A DNA stretch of 64,000 bases from Microbacterium foliorum (GTDB lineage: Bacteria; Actinomycetota; Actinomycetes; Actinomycetales; Microbacteriaceae): the NCBI RefSeq assembly GCF_003367705.1, contig NZ_CP031425.1:1736001-1800000 (forward strand), in the 5' to 3' direction. The notes below the pieces were generated by a model that ran no database searches, was not told the DNA's origin, and saw only the letters and a program-made list of their open reading frames with translations. Positions 15,301 to 24,127 of this stretch are shown piece by piece. The stretch's first letter is position 1. Each line of letters begins with the position of its first letter. The position numbers were made by a program, and so were the translations under genes.

Positions 15301-16596
15301 ATGACCGATCCGTCCCTGCCCGAGGTCGTTCGCCTCGCGAGCGACCTGATCCGCTTCGACACCTCGAACTTCGGTGGCGGCACCGCGAACGGGGAACGCG
15401 AGGCAGCCGAGTACGTCGGCGCCTACCTGCAGTCCCTGGGACTGGAGGTCGAGTACTACGAGCCGATCCCGCGGCGCACGAACGTGATGGCCCGCGTCGT
15501 CGGCCGAGACCGCAGCAAGCCGGCGCTGGTGCTGCACGGGCATCTCGATGTGGTGCCGGCGATCGCCGAGGACTGGAGCGTCGACCCGTTCGCGGGCCTG
15601 GTGAAGGACGGGATGCTCTGGGGTCGCGGCGCTGTGGATATGAAGAACATGAACGCCATGATCCTCACCGCCGTCGCCGACATCCTGCGCGCGGGCGAAC
15701 AGCCCGAGCGCGACCTGGTGCTGGCCTTCTTCGCCGACGAGGAGAACGGCGGCGTCGAGGGTTCCGCGCTCGTGGTGCAGAACCGTCCCGAGTGGTTCGC
15801 GGGCGCGACAGAGGCGATCAGCGAGGTCGGCGGATATTCGATCACCGTGGATGACCGGCGGGCCTACCTGCTGCAGGTGGGGGAGAAGGCGATGATCTGG
15901 ATCCGCCTCGTCGCGAAGGGCCGGGCCGGACACGGCAGCCGTCTGCACGACGACAACGCCATCACCCGGCTGGCCGAGGCGGTGGCCGCGATCGGCCGCA
16001 CCCGGTGGCCGCTGCGTCTCACCCCGACCACCGAGGCGCTCCTCGCGGGGCTCAGCGATCTCACCGGCCGCTCGGCCGACGACCCCGATGCGCTGGCGGC
16101 AGCGGCCGGCCCCGCCGAGGCCTTCCTGCGTTCGTCCTTCCGCACCACGACCAATCCCACCGTCCTGTCGGCGGGCTACAAGCACAACGTCATCCCCGAG
16201 ACCGCCGAGGCGCTGGTCGATGTGCGAGTGATCCCCGGCACGGAGGACGATGTCCTCGCCGAGCTCCAGCAGATCGTGGGCGAGGACATCGAGATCCAGA
16301 CCGTCGTCCGCGATATCGGCATGGAGACGCCCTTCGCCGGCGATCTCGTCGACGCCATGGTGGCGGCCCTCGGGCGCAGCGATCCCGGGGTGCCGGTGAT
16401 CCCGTACCTGCTCGGTGCGGGCACCGACAACAAGGCGCTCGCGTACCTTGACATCACGGGATACGGCTTCGCGCCGCTGCGTCTGCCGGCAGACCTCGAC
16501 TTCACGGGCATGTTCCACGGAGTCGACGAGCGCGTGCCCGTAGAATCGCTTGTCTTCGGTCAGCGGGTGCTGGCCGATCTGCTGCGCACGTACTGA
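15301..16596 (+). CDS. M20-family metallopeptidase (dipeptidase/deacylase)
   Basis: 431 residues. Di-zinc site motifs of the M20/ArgE/DapE clan are visible: [10 protein letters not shown] (His and catalytic Asp, near residue 80), [13 protein letters not shown] (bridging Asp), FFADEENGG (catalytic Glu-Glu, near 140), and a late [10 protein letters not shown] with the last His. The lid domain is the central AGHGS...HDDNA segment. Members remove C-terminal or N-acyl groups from peptides and amino acids. The precise substrate is not deducible. Starts at ATG 15301 with a leaderless-type promoter and is followed by uppP after 44 bp. Confidence 0.92.
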   Translation: MTDPSLPEVVRLASDLIRFDTSNFGGGTANGEREAAEYVGAYLQSLGLEVEYYEPIPRRTNVMARVVGRDRSKPALVLHGHLDVVPAIAEDWSVDPFAGLVKDGMLWGRGAVDMKNMNAMILTAVADILRAGEQPERDLVLAFFADEENGGVEGSALVVQNRPEWFAGATEAISEVGGYSITVDDRRAYLLQVGEKAMIWIRLVAKGRAGHGSRLHDDNAITRLAEAVAAIGRTRWPLRLTPTTEALLAGLSDLTGRSADDPDALAAAAGPAEAFLRSSFRTTTNPTVLSAGYKHNVIPETAEALVDVRVIPGTEDDVLAELQQIVGEDIEIQTVVRDIGMETPFAGDLVDAMVAALGRSDPGVPVIPYLLGAGTDNKALAYLDITGYGFAPLRLPADLDFTGMFHGVDERVPVESLVFGQRVLADLLRTY

Positions 16597-16640
16597 GCGT
16601 CCGCTCGTCGCCCGCGCACCACGAACCAGAAAGCTCCTCC

Positions 16641-17465
16641 ATGCACCTGTTCGAAGCGCTCATCCTCGGCATCGTGCAGGGACTCACCGAGTTCCTGCCG
16701 ATCTCCTCCAGCGCCCATCTGCGCATCCTCGGTACGTTCCTGCCCTCGGGCGAGGACCCCGGTGCCGCCTTCACCGCGATCACTCAGATCGGCACAGAGG
16801 CGGCCGTCGTGGTCTTCTTCTGGCGAGACATCGTGCGGATCATCGCGCAGTGGTTCCGCTCGCTCACCGGGCGTGTGCCGCGCAGCGATCCCGACGCGCG
16901 GATGGGGTGGATGATCATCATCGGCAGCATCCCGATCGTGCTTCTCGGCCTGCTCTTCCAGGACCAGATCGAGACGGTCTTCCGCTCGCTGTGGATCGTG
17001 GCGATCATGCTGATCGTCTTCGGAGTCCTGCTGGGGATCGCCGACCACGTCGGCGCCAAGCGCCGCACGCTCGACCAGCTGACCTACCCGCACGGCATCG
17101 CCTACGGGGTCGCCCAGGCGCTCGCGCTGATCCCGGGCGTCTCCCGCTCGGGCGGGACCATCACGATGGGGCTGTTCCTCGGCTACGAGCGCGCTGCGGC
17201 CGCCCGTTACGCATTCCTGCTCGCGATCCCCGCCGTCTTCGGCAGCGGCTTCTATCAGGTGTTCAAGAGCTGGGACGAGCCCTCGTTCTTCTCGTTCGGC
17301 GACACCCTCGCCGCGACCGGCATCGCCTTCGTCGTGGCCCTCGGGGTCATCGCATTCTTCATGAACTACATCTCGAAGCGCAGTTTCCTGCCGTTCGTGA
17401 TCTACCGCATCCTGCTGGGAACCGTGCTCCTGGTGCTGCTCGGCACAGGCGTCATCGCAGCGTGA
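16641..17465 (+). CDS. uppP: Undecaprenyl-diphosphatase
   Basis: 274 residues, normal for UppP/BacA. It dephosphorylates undecaprenyl pyrophosphate to recycle the lipid carrier of peptidoglycan synthesis in the cytoplasmic membrane, and its loss gives bacitracin sensitivity. The N-terminal signature [17 protein letters not shown] (residues 10-26, with catalytic Glu and Ser) and the second motif [18 protein letters not shown] (near 165-182, catalytic Arg) are both present, with about eight membrane helices. Same strand as the peptidase gene upstream and convergent with the PAC2 gene downstream (15 bp gap). Confidence 0.96.
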   Translation: MHLFEALILGIVQGLTEFLPISSSAHLRILGTFLPSGEDPGAAFTAITQIGTEAAVVVFFWRDIVRIIAQWFRSLTGRVPRSDPDARMGWMIIIGSIPIVLLGLLFQDQIETVFRSLWIVAIMLIVFGVLLGIADHVGAKRRTLDQLTYPHGIAYGVAQALALIPGVSRSGGTITMGLFLGYERAAAARYAFLLAIPAVFGSGFYQVFKSWDEPSFFSFGDTLAATGIAFVVALGVIAFFMNYISKRSFLPFVIYRILLGTVLLVLLGTGVIAA

Positions 17466-17480
17466 ACGCGGTCCCGGCGA

Positions 17481-18329
17481 TCAGCGCTTGTGGTCGCCGG
17501 GGCCGTCGCCACGGCGCTTGAGATAGCGTTCGAAGGCCTGAGCGATCGCGTCACCGGAGGCATCGGGGGAGTCCCAGGTGTCTCTGGTCTGCTCGAGCTG
17601 GCGAATGTACTCGGTCATGTCCTCGTCGTCGGCGGCTGCTGCATCTATCGACGCCTCCCAGGTGGCGGCCTCGGTGCGGAGGTGGTCGCGCGGCACGTCG
17701 ACCCCGGTCAGTTCCTCGAGGCGGTCGAGCAGCGCGAGCGTGACCTTGGGGGAGGGGGTGGCCGATGCCACGTAGTGCGGCACACTCGCCCACAGGCTCG
17801 CTGTGGGGATTCCTGCACTCTCGGCGAAGTGCTCGAAGACGCTGAGTATCCCGACCGGGCCCTCGTACAGCGAGCGCTCAAGACCGTGCACTTCACGAAC
17901 CTGCTCGTTCTGACTCGATGCGAAGATCGATATGGGCCGGGTGTGGGGCACGTCCGACAGCATGGCGCCCAGCGTGACGAATCCCGTGATGTCGTCGCGC
18001 AGGGCGACGTCGATGAACTCCGCTGCGAAGGACTGCCAGGTCCGAGCCGGCTCCACACCGGTGAGCACCCAGAACTCCGGACCGGGGCCGGGGTTGCGAG
18101 GCCGCCAGAGTCCGGCCTCGGGCCAGGTGAGTCGGCGGTGTCCTTCGGCGTCCATCTTCGTCGACGGGCGCGTGTACTGGTAGTCGAAGTACAGCTCGGG
18201 GTCGATGGAGTGCACGAGGTCGTAGTCGGTCGACTCCCGCAGCGTGGCGATCGCGCCGCTGGCTGCTTCTCCGGCATCGTTCCACCCGTCGAAGGCGACG
18301 ATGACGATGCGTGAGCCGAGTACATCCAT
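17481..18329 (-). CDS. PAC2-family protein (proteasome assembly chaperone-like)
   Basis: 282 residues starting MDVLGSRIVIVAFDGWNDAGEAASGAI, the characteristic actinobacterial PAC2 N-terminus. The family is related to eukaryotic proteasome assembly chaperones; its role in actinobacteria is not established. GAAGGGAG seven bases before ATG 18329 decides the start over ATG 18362. The C-terminus is acidic and helical (EDMTEYIRQLEQTRDTWD). Divergent from the HAD phosphatase gene that opens the trmI-pafBC block. Confidence 0.9.
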   Translation of the reverse strand: MDVLGSRIVIVAFDGWNDAGEAASGAIATLRESTDYDLVHSIDPELYFDYQYTRPSTKMDAEGHRRLTWPEAGLWRPRNPGPGPEFWVLTGVEPARTWQSFAAEFIDVALRDDITGFVTLGAMLSDVPHTRPISIFASSQNEQVREVHGLERSLYEGPVGILSVFEHFAESAGIPTASLWASVPHYVASATPSPKVTLALLDRLEELTGVDVPRDHLRTEAATWEASIDAAAADDEDMTEYIRQLEQTRDTWDSPDASGDAIAQAFERYLKRRGDGPGDHKR

Positions 18330-18408
18330 CGTGGGCTCCCTTCGCGAATCCGGATTCGTCATCCCTCCAGGCTAGTCCGAGCGCGCAGGAAGCGGGCGGA
18401 GCCGCGGG

Positions 18409-18414
18409 TAACAT
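18409..18414 (+). promoter_or_regulatory. -10 box of the HAD-trmI operon (leaderless type)
   Basis: TAACAT ends 6 nt before GTG 18421. No ribosome-binding site precedes the start, so the transcript probably begins at the GTG. Confidence 0.65.
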
Positions 18415-18420
18415 GGTTCG

Positions 18421-19104
18421 GTGAGCAGACAGCCCCGCGCGATCCTCTGGGACATGGACGGAACCCTCGTCGACACCGAACCGTACTGGATGGCGGCGGA
18501 GACCTCGCTGGTCGAATCCTTCGGCGGCACGTGGAGCCACGAGGACGCGCTGCAGCTCGTGGGCAACGGCCTGATCGACAGCGCGATCATCCTGCAGAAC
18601 GCGGGCGTCGACATGGATGCCGAGGCGATCGTGTCGCTCCTGACCGATGCGGTGCAGGAGTCGCTGCGCATCCAGGGCGTGCCGTTCCGCCCGGGCGCGC
18701 GCGAGCTGCTGAAGGATCTCAGATCCGCGGGCATCCCGACCGGGCTTGTCACGATGTCGTTGCGCCGGATGGCGCTCAGCGTCGTCGATCTGATCGAGTT
18801 CGATGCGTTCGACATCGTGGTCGCCGGCGACGACGTCGACAATCCCAAGCCGCACCCCGAGCCCTACCTGCAGGCCGCCGCCCTGCTCGACATCGACATC
18901 GCCGACGCCGTCGTGATCGAGGACTCGCCGACGGGCCTGCGCGCGGGCATCGCCTCCGGTGCGGTCGCCCTCGGCGTGCCGCACATCGTCTCCCTGGAGG
19001 GCGTCGGCGCTCACGAGCTCTGGCCCACCCTCGACGGCAGAAGCGCCGCAGACCTGGTCGACCTGTTCGACCGCAGATCCTCGATGACCGGAGCCACCCG
19101 ATGA
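18421..19104 (+). CDS. HAD-family phosphatase (beta-phosphoglucomutase/PGPase-like)
   Basis: 227 residues. HAD motifs: LWDMDGTLVDTEP (nucleophile Asp, residues about 9-19), motif II TMSLRR (Thr/Ser near 105), the conserved Lys in NPKPHPEPYL (near 141), and motif IV VIEDSPTGLRAGIASG (near 163). A helical cap lies between motifs I and II. The substrate is a small phosphorylated metabolite, not specified by sequence. It starts with GTG right after a leaderless-type -10 box, and its stop overlaps ATG of trmI by 4 nt, so the two are coupled. Confidence 0.9.
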   Translation: MSRQPRAILWDMDGTLVDTEPYWMAAETSLVESFGGTWSHEDALQLVGNGLIDSAIILQNAGVDMDAEAIVSLLTDAVQESLRIQGVPFRPGARELLKDLRSAGIPTGLVTMSLRRMALSVVDLIEFDAFDIVVAGDDVDNPKPHPEPYLQAAALLDIDIADAVVIEDSPTGLRAGIASGAVALGVPHIVSLEGVGAHELWPTLDGRSAADLVDLFDRRSSMTGATR

Positions 19105-20120
19105 CCCCCACCGGCCCACAGCGACCGAGCGGCCCCTTCCGCGAAGGCGATCGCGTGCAGCTGACCGGCCCGAAGGGCCGATTGAACACCGTCACGCTCC
19201 GGGAGGACGGCGAGCTGCACACCCACCAGGGCGTCCTGCGCCACCGTGACCTGATCGGCCTGCCCGACGGGTCTGTCGTCGTGAACAGTTCGGGGCACGA
19301 CTATCTCGCGCTGCGTCCGCTGCTGCGGGACTTCGCGATGTCGATGCCTCGCGGCGCGGCCATCGTCTACCCGAAGGATGCCGCGCAGATCGTGATGCAG
19401 GCGGACATCTTCCCCGGTGCCGTCGTCGTCGAGGCCGGCGTGGGCTCAGGGGCGCTGTCGCTGTCGCTGCTGCGGGCGATCGGACCCGCCGGACGTCTCG
19501 TCTCATTCGAGCGCCGCGAGGACTTCGCGGATGTCGCCCGCAGCAACGTCGAGACCTTCTTCGGTGAGCGGCCCGACACCTGGGACGTCGTGGTCGGAGA
19601 CCTGGGGGAGGCGCTTCCCGATCAGTTCGCCGACGGCACGGTCGATCGCGTGGTGCTCGACATGCTCGCCCCGTGGGAGTGCATGGATGTCGTCGCCGAC
19701 GCGCTCACCCCCGGCGGGGTCGTGCTCTGCTATGTCGCGACGGCGACACAGCTCTCGCGCGTCGCGGAGTACGTCCGCAGCACGGGGTTGTTCACCGAAC
19801 CGGAGGCATCGGAGACGATGGTCCGCGGCTGGCACGTCGAGGGCCTCGCGGTCCGGCCCGATCACCGCATGGTCGCGCACACCGGCTTCCTCATCACCGC
19901 GAGACGTCTGGCTCCCGGAGCCGTGGCTCCCCAGGTCAAGCGCCGCGCCTCGAAGAGCAGCTACGGCGATGCCGATGTCGAGCAGTGGACCCCGGGGGCC
20001 GTCGGCGATCGTGAGATCAACGACAAGAATCTCCGCAAGCGGGCCCGCGAAGCCGCCAAAGCCGCGCAAGGAGCGCGCCTCGCCTCCGGTTCGCGCGACG
20101 TCGAGCCCCCGACGGAATAG
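19101..20120 (+). CDS. trmI: tRNA (adenine-N1)-methyltransferase TrmI
   Basis: 339 residues. It methylates N1 of adenine 58 in the tRNA T-loop using S-adenosylmethionine. Visible are the N-terminal beta-barrel (FREGDRVQLTGPKGR), YPKDAAQIVMQADIFPGAVVVEAGVGSGALSLSL (SAM-binding motif I, EAGVGSG), and motif IV DRVVLDMLAPWE (LDM-P-W). The C-terminus is basic and Lys/Arg-rich. The ATG overlaps the stop of the HAD gene. In mycobacteria trmI stands at the head of the Pup-proteasome gene region; here it is followed directly by an FKBP lipoprotein and pafB. Confidence 0.94.
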   Translation: MTPTGPQRPSGPFREGDRVQLTGPKGRLNTVTLREDGELHTHQGVLRHRDLIGLPDGSVVVNSSGHDYLALRPLLRDFAMSMPRGAAIVYPKDAAQIVMQADIFPGAVVVEAGVGSGALSLSLLRAIGPAGRLVSFERREDFADVARSNVETFFGERPDTWDVVVGDLGEALPDQFADGTVDRVVLDMLAPWECMDVVADALTPGGVVLCYVATATQLSRVAEYVRSTGLFTEPEASETMVRGWHVEGLAVRPDHRMVAHTGFLITARRLAPGAVAPQVKRRASKSSYGDADVEQWTPGAVGDREINDKNLRKRAREAAKAAQGARLASGSRDVEPPTE

Positions 20121-20123
20121 AGT
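20118..20123 (+). promoter_or_regulatory. -10 box of the FKBP lipoprotein gene (leaderless type)
   Basis: TAGAGT overlaps the trmI stop codon (20118-20120) and ends 7 nt before GTG 20131. The intervening GGAGGG is too close to the start to be an ordinary ribosome-binding site. Confidence 0.55.
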
Positions 20124-20130
20124 GGAGGGC

Positions 20131-21048
20131 GTGCGTAAAACGTCCGCCGTTCTGGCCACACTCAGCCTCGCCGTCCTCGCTCTCTCCGGATGCGCCGCCT
20201 CGCCGTCCTTCGCCGGCGCGACCTGCGATCGCGATGCGGCCTCGACCGCGTCGATCGCGGATTCGGTCACGGTCGAGGGCGACCTCGGCGACGCACCCGA
20301 CGTCAAGGTATTCGCTCCGGTGAAGGCGAAGGAGTCAGGGTTCGCCGATGTGGTGACGGGTGACGGGCGCGTGCTCACCTCGACGTCGCAGCCGATGGTG
20401 CTCGACATCTCGTTCTACGGCGGCGACAAGGGCACGCAGATCTACGCGTCCGAGTACAACGGCGACGCAAGCCGCGTGCACAGCATCTCGTACTGGGCGC
20501 AGCGCTCCCCGGGACTCGAAGACGCACTGGAATGCGCGACCGGCGGCAGCCGCATCGTGGCGACGCTGACCCCCGAGGACTTCGGCCCGAACAATGTCGA
20601 GGCCTTCGGGCTCAAGGACGGCGAGAACGTCGTCGCCGTCATCGACGTCCTCGATGTGTACCGGGCCCGCGCCGAGGGTGCATCGCAGTTCAACGACGCC
20701 CACGGCATGCCGACGGTGGTCCGCGCACCCGACGGCACGCCGGGCGTCATCATCCCCGACAGCGCCGCGCCGACATCCGCCCAGAAGCAGACGCTCATCA
20801 AGGGTGACGGCGAGAAGGTCGAGAAGGGCTCGACGATCGTGACGAACATCATGGCCGTGGGCTGGGATGACAAGACCGTCGCCACCAGCACCTGGGGCGC
20901 CGAGCCGAATATCGGTCTCGCCGCCAAGGAGCTCGTCGGTGCGACGGTCGGCTCGCAGGTGCTGGTCGTCGCACCCGCCGCCGACGGCAACCCGGCCACC
21001 GCCATCGTCGTCGACATCCTCGGTATCGTCCCCGTTCCGGCGGCGTGA
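20131..21048 (+). CDS. FKBP-like peptidyl-prolyl isomerase lipoprotein
   Basis: 305 residues. The signal peptide VRKTSAVLATLSLAVLAL ends in the lipobox LSGC, with Cys21 as lipidation site. The C-terminal 90 residues (KGDGEKVEKGSTIVTNIMAVGW, later ELVGATVGSQVLVVAP) have the FKBP fold pattern, and an earlier related half is degenerate. It should act outside the membrane in folding of exported proteins. Several aromatic residues of the FKBP active site are not obvious, so catalysis is uncertain. The last base of its stop codon is the first base of pafB ATG. It sits where pup-proteasome genes occur in mycobacteria. Confidence 0.82.
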   Translation: MRKTSAVLATLSLAVLALSGCAASPSFAGATCDRDAASTASIADSVTVEGDLGDAPDVKVFAPVKAKESGFADVVTGDGRVLTSTSQPMVLDISFYGGDKGTQIYASEYNGDASRVHSISYWAQRSPGLEDALECATGGSRIVATLTPEDFGPNNVEAFGLKDGENVVAVIDVLDVYRARAEGASQFNDAHGMPTVVRAPDGTPGVIIPDSAAPTSAQKQTLIKGDGEKVEKGSTIVTNIMAVGWDDKTVATSTWGAEPNIGLAAKELVGATVGSQVLVVAPAADGNPATAIVVDILGIVPVPAA

Positions 21049-22043
21049 TGGCCGCTCGTATCCCTGCGGAGGAGCGCCTCACGAACCTCGTCGTGGCGCT
21101 CATGGCCACGGAGATCGGGCTCACCAAGCAGCAGATCCTCGACAACGTCTCGGGGTATCGACAGCGCGCACACGCGGGCGTGCGTGCCGATGCTCTCGAG
21201 AAGATGTTCGAGCGGGACAAGGACGAGCTCCGGACCCTCGGTGTCCCCGTCGAGACGATCGGCGACCAGGCCGACCCCAACGATCTTCGCGAGGCGCGCT
21301 ATCGCATTCCGCAGGCGGAATACGATCTGCCCGGCGATATCGAGTTCACACCGGCCGAGCTCGCCGTGCTGCAGCTCGCCGGCAGCGTGTGGAGTGCGGA
21401 GTCGGCGTCAGGCGACGCGAAGGCCGGGGTGCGCAAGATCCGGGCGCTCGGCATCGACGGCGATGAGCCCATCATCGGGTTCGCCCCGCGCATCACCGCC
21501 CGGGACGCCGCGTTCGCTCCGTTGCAGGACGCGATCGAGAAGAGCCGTGTCGTGACGTTCGACTACCTGAAGCCCGGTGAGGACGCGTCGCGCCGGCGCA
21601 GCATCCGTCCGCTCGCTCTCGTCGATTACGAGGCGCGCTGGCACGTGTTCGGCGTCGACGTCGACATCGAGGAGGATCGCATGTTCCTGCTCAGCCGCAT
21701 CGTCGGAGACGTGCGGGTCACCACCACCACCTTCGACGCGGCACTCCGCGAAGGCGCGGGCGAACGGGCGCTGCGGGGGCTCCAGGACGTCGCAGCGCAG
21801 AATTCCGCCCTGCTCGAGGTCACCCCGGGAACCGAGGCGTCCCTGCGTCTCGGCCGCCGAGCTCGACCCGCCCCGACGCAGGGGATCCTGGTGCCGTTCG
21901 TCGACCTGCACATCCTCGCGGACGAGATCGCGTCGTACGGTCCCGAGGTCCGCGTGGTCGAGCCTGCGGCCCTCAGGGAGGCCGTCGTCGACCGGCTGCG
22001 TGCCGTGGCGGGCACGAATGCCGAGATCGGAGCGACGCGATGA
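21048..22043 (+). CDS. pafB: WYL-domain transcriptional regulator PafB
   Basis: 331 residues: an N-terminal winged HTH (ERLTNLVVALMATEIGLTKQQILDNVSGY), a WYL domain from about residue 160 (AIEKSRVVTFDYLKPGEDASRRRSIRPLALVDYEARWHVFGVD), and a C-terminal WCX extension. PafB and PafC form the heteromeric activator of the RecA-independent DNA-damage response in actinobacteria. ATG 21048 overlaps the previous stop (TGATG); GTG 21045 is also possible. pafC follows with a 4-nt ATGA overlap, as expected for a stoichiometric pair. Confidence 0.94.
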   Translation: MAARIPAEERLTNLVVALMATEIGLTKQQILDNVSGYRQRAHAGVRADALEKMFERDKDELRTLGVPVETIGDQADPNDLREARYRIPQAEYDLPGDIEFTPAELAVLQLAGSVWSAESASGDAKAGVRKIRALGIDGDEPIIGFAPRITARDAAFAPLQDAIEKSRVVTFDYLKPGEDASRRRSIRPLALVDYEARWHVFGVDVDIEEDRMFLLSRIVGDVRVTTTTFDAALREGAGERALRGLQDVAAQNSALLEVTPGTEASLRLGRRARPAPTQGILVPFVDLHILADEIASYGPEVRVVEPAALREAVVDRLRAVAGTNAEIGATR

Positions 22044-23029
22044 GCGCACAGCCGAAGCCGCTGCTCGCCTCTGACAGGGTCCGTCTCTATCTGACTCTCG
22101 TCCCCTACCTGCTCGAGCACGGCCAGGTGTCTCTCGCCGAGGCCGCCGAGGAGTTCGGTGTGACACCCGCCGAGATGCGCAAGATGGTCGAGAAGCTCAC
22201 CGTGATCGGGCTGCCCGGCGACTCGGGCTTCTGGCAGCAGCCTCAGGAGATGTTCGACATCAACTGGGACCTCCTGGACGAGGAGGATGTCATCGAGATC
22301 ACGAACGACGTCGCCCTCCGACGCGTTCCGCGGTTCACCGCCCGCGAAGCCGCCGCTCTCCTTGCCGGACTGCAGATGGTCGCCGCCGTGCCCGCGGTCT
22401 CGGATTCCGGCCTCGTCTCCGGTCTCATCTCGAAGCTCTCGCGCGGGGCCGCCGATGCGCCCGCCGAGGTGGTGGTCGCGCCCAGTGCGGTCGACGAGGT
22501 GCGTCAGGTCGTCTCCCGAGGCGTTCAGCAGGGGGTCGCCGTCTCCTTCACCTACCAGGCGCCGGATGCCGTGCCCACGACGCGCACGGTCGACCCCGTG
22601 CAGGTGATCATCACGAATGCGCAGTGGTACCTGCAGGGCTGGTGTCACACCCGGGAGGCCATGCGCACCTTCCATCTCGATCGTGTGAGCGAGGCGCGAC
22701 TCACCGAGATCCCGATCACGCACGCGGGGGAGCACGTGCCCGAGGCGTTCTCCGCCGTCGACGACGAAGGCGAGGTGCGCGTGCGCGTGCCCGAGCGGGT
22801 CGCGCCACTGCTGGGCGACTTCCTCACGGCGGATAACGTCGAGCTCCGCGACGGTATCGTCACCGCGCGGCTCCATCTCGCCGATCCTCGCGGGATCAAG
22901 AGACTCGCCGCGCGGTTCGGCGGGGCGCTCGAAGTCGTGGAACCGGGGATCGCCCGCGCGGCGGCTCGGGAATGGGCGGAGGCGGGACTCGCGCTGTATC
23001 GCCACCCCGACGGGGACAACGCCGGTTAG
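22040..23029 (+). CDS. pafC: WYL-domain transcriptional regulator PafC
   Basis: 329 residues, paralogous to PafB. The HTH region (LTLVPYLLEHGQVSLAEAAEEFGVTPAEMRKMVEKL, residues about 15-50) is followed by the WYL domain (QQGVAVSFTYQAPD...RTVDPVQVIITNAQWYLQGWCHTR) and WCX tail. It partners PafB in activating DNA-repair genes. ATG 22040 overlaps the pafB stop. tatA starts 27 bp downstream with its own ribosome-binding site, so co-transcription is likely. Confidence 0.94.
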   Translation: MSAQPKPLLASDRVRLYLTLVPYLLEHGQVSLAEAAEEFGVTPAEMRKMVEKLTVIGLPGDSGFWQQPQEMFDINWDLLDEEDVIEITNDVALRRVPRFTAREAAALLAGLQMVAAVPAVSDSGLVSGLISKLSRGAADAPAEVVVAPSAVDEVRQVVSRGVQQGVAVSFTYQAPDAVPTTRTVDPVQVIITNAQWYLQGWCHTREAMRTFHLDRVSEARLTEIPITHAGEHVPEAFSAVDDEGEVRVRVPERVAPLLGDFLTADNVELRDGIVTARLHLADPRGIKRLAARFGGALEVVEPGIARAAAREWAEAGLALYRHPDGDNAG

Positions 23030-23056
23030 ACTGGCAGGAAACGACGAAGGAGAATC

Positions 23057-23314
23057 ATGGGCGCTTTCGGTTGGCCACATCTGCTGATCATCCTCGCCGT
23101 CATCCTGCTGCTCTTCGGTGCTGCGAAGCTGCCGGCACTGGCGAAGAGCCTCGGACAGTCCGCCCGGGTGTTCAAGGGCGAGATGAAGGCGATGAAGAAC
23201 GAAGACGCGACGGACGCCGCGGAACCGGTCGCACCGACCCCTGCGGCCACCGTCGCAGACACCACGGTCACGGCTCGCGACACGGATCCGGGTCAGCCTC
23301 CTCGATCCGCATAG
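23057..23314 (+). CDS. tatA: Sec-independent translocase subunit TatA
   Basis: 85 residues. A single N-terminal transmembrane helix (PHLLIILAVILLLFGAAKLPAL), the conserved F-G hinge, and an amphipathic helix (AKSLGQSARVFKGEMKAMKNE), then a disordered Ala/Thr/Pro tail. TatA oligomers form the pore of the twin-arginine pathway for folded proteins. Start fixed by GAAGGAGA upstream. Only 3 bp separate it from tatC. No tatB is seen here. Confidence 0.96.
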   Translation: MGAFGWPHLLIILAVILLLFGAAKLPALAKSLGQSARVFKGEMKAMKNEDATDAAEPVAPTPAATVADTTVTARDTDPGQPPRSA

Positions 23315-23317
23315 TTC

Positions 23318-24127
23318 GTGTCCGCTCTCGATTCCGCCGACCAGGAGGCCCCCGGTCGCGACAGGCGGATGTCTCTCGGCGCGCATCTGGTCGAACTGCG
23401 CAAGCGACTGTTCATCGCGGCCGGTGCGCTCGTGGTCGGCATGATCGTCGCCTTCATCGTGACCGAGCCGATCATCGAGTTGCTCTCCGTGCCCATCCGG
23501 ACGATCGCCGCTGAGGCGGGCCGAGAGTACACGGGATTGAACTTCACCACCGTGACGAGCGGTTTCGACCTCCGTATGCGCATCGCGTTCGCGATCGGCC
23601 TCCTGATCTCCGCCCCGGTCTGGCTGTGGCAGGTCTGGGCTTTCGTGATGCCCGGCCTCACGAAGAAGGAGACCCAGTACACCTGGGGCTTTCTCGGAGC
23701 CGCCGTTCCGCTGTTCTTCGGTGGATGCACGGTCGCGTTCTTCGTGCTCCCGCACGTGATCGAGATCATGGCCGGCTTCGTGCCCAAGGGCATGGCGCAG
23801 TTCTTCGACTACGCCATCTACTACGACTTCGTCTTCAAGTTCCTGCTGGTGCTCGGCATCGCCTTCGTCCTCCCCGTGTTCCTCGTCGCGCTGAACCTCG
23901 CCGGCATCGTCTCCGGCCGCGACATCCTCAAGGGCTGGCGTGTCGCGATCCTGGTCTGCACGGTGTTCGCCGCGGTGACCACGCCTCCGGCGGACGTGTT
24001 CTCGATGCTGCTGCTGATGGGATCCATGATCGTGCTGTACTTCGCCGCGACGCTGATCTCGATGCTGTTCGACCGGCGCAAACGCAAGCGCGATGAGGCC
24101 GCAGGCATCACGCCCGTGACCGCATGA
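23318..24127 (+). CDS. tatC: Sec-independent translocase subunit TatC
   Basis: 269 residues with six transmembrane helices and the TatC signatures HLVELRKRLFIAAGA near the N-terminus, FTTVTSGFDLRMRIAF, and PADVFSMLLLMGSMIVLYF near the end. TatC recognises twin-arginine signal peptides. It starts at GTG 23318, or possibly ATG 23369 (MSLGAHLVEL), which would remove a poorly conserved 17-residue lead. Its stop overlaps the helicase start (ATGA at 24124-24127). Confidence 0.96.
   Translation: MSALDSADQEAPGRDRRMSLGAHLVELRKRLFIAAGALVVGMIVAFIVTEPIIELLSVPIRTIAAEAGREYTGLNFTTVTSGFDLRMRIAFAIGLLISAPVWLWQVWAFVMPGLTKKETQYTWGFLGAAVPLFFGGCTVAFFVLPHVIEIMAGFVPKGMAQFFDYAIYYDFVFKFLLVLGIAFVLPVFLVALNLAGIVSGRDILKGWRVAILVCTVFAAVTTPPADVFSMLLLMGSMIVLYFAATLISMLFDRRKRKRDEAAGITPVTA

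Noticed and set aside
18362..18362. Alternative PAC2 start at ATG 18362
   Set aside because: The purine-rich GGAGGG abuts the codon, whereas ATG 18329 has GAAGGGAG at proper spacing and the family N-terminus begins there.
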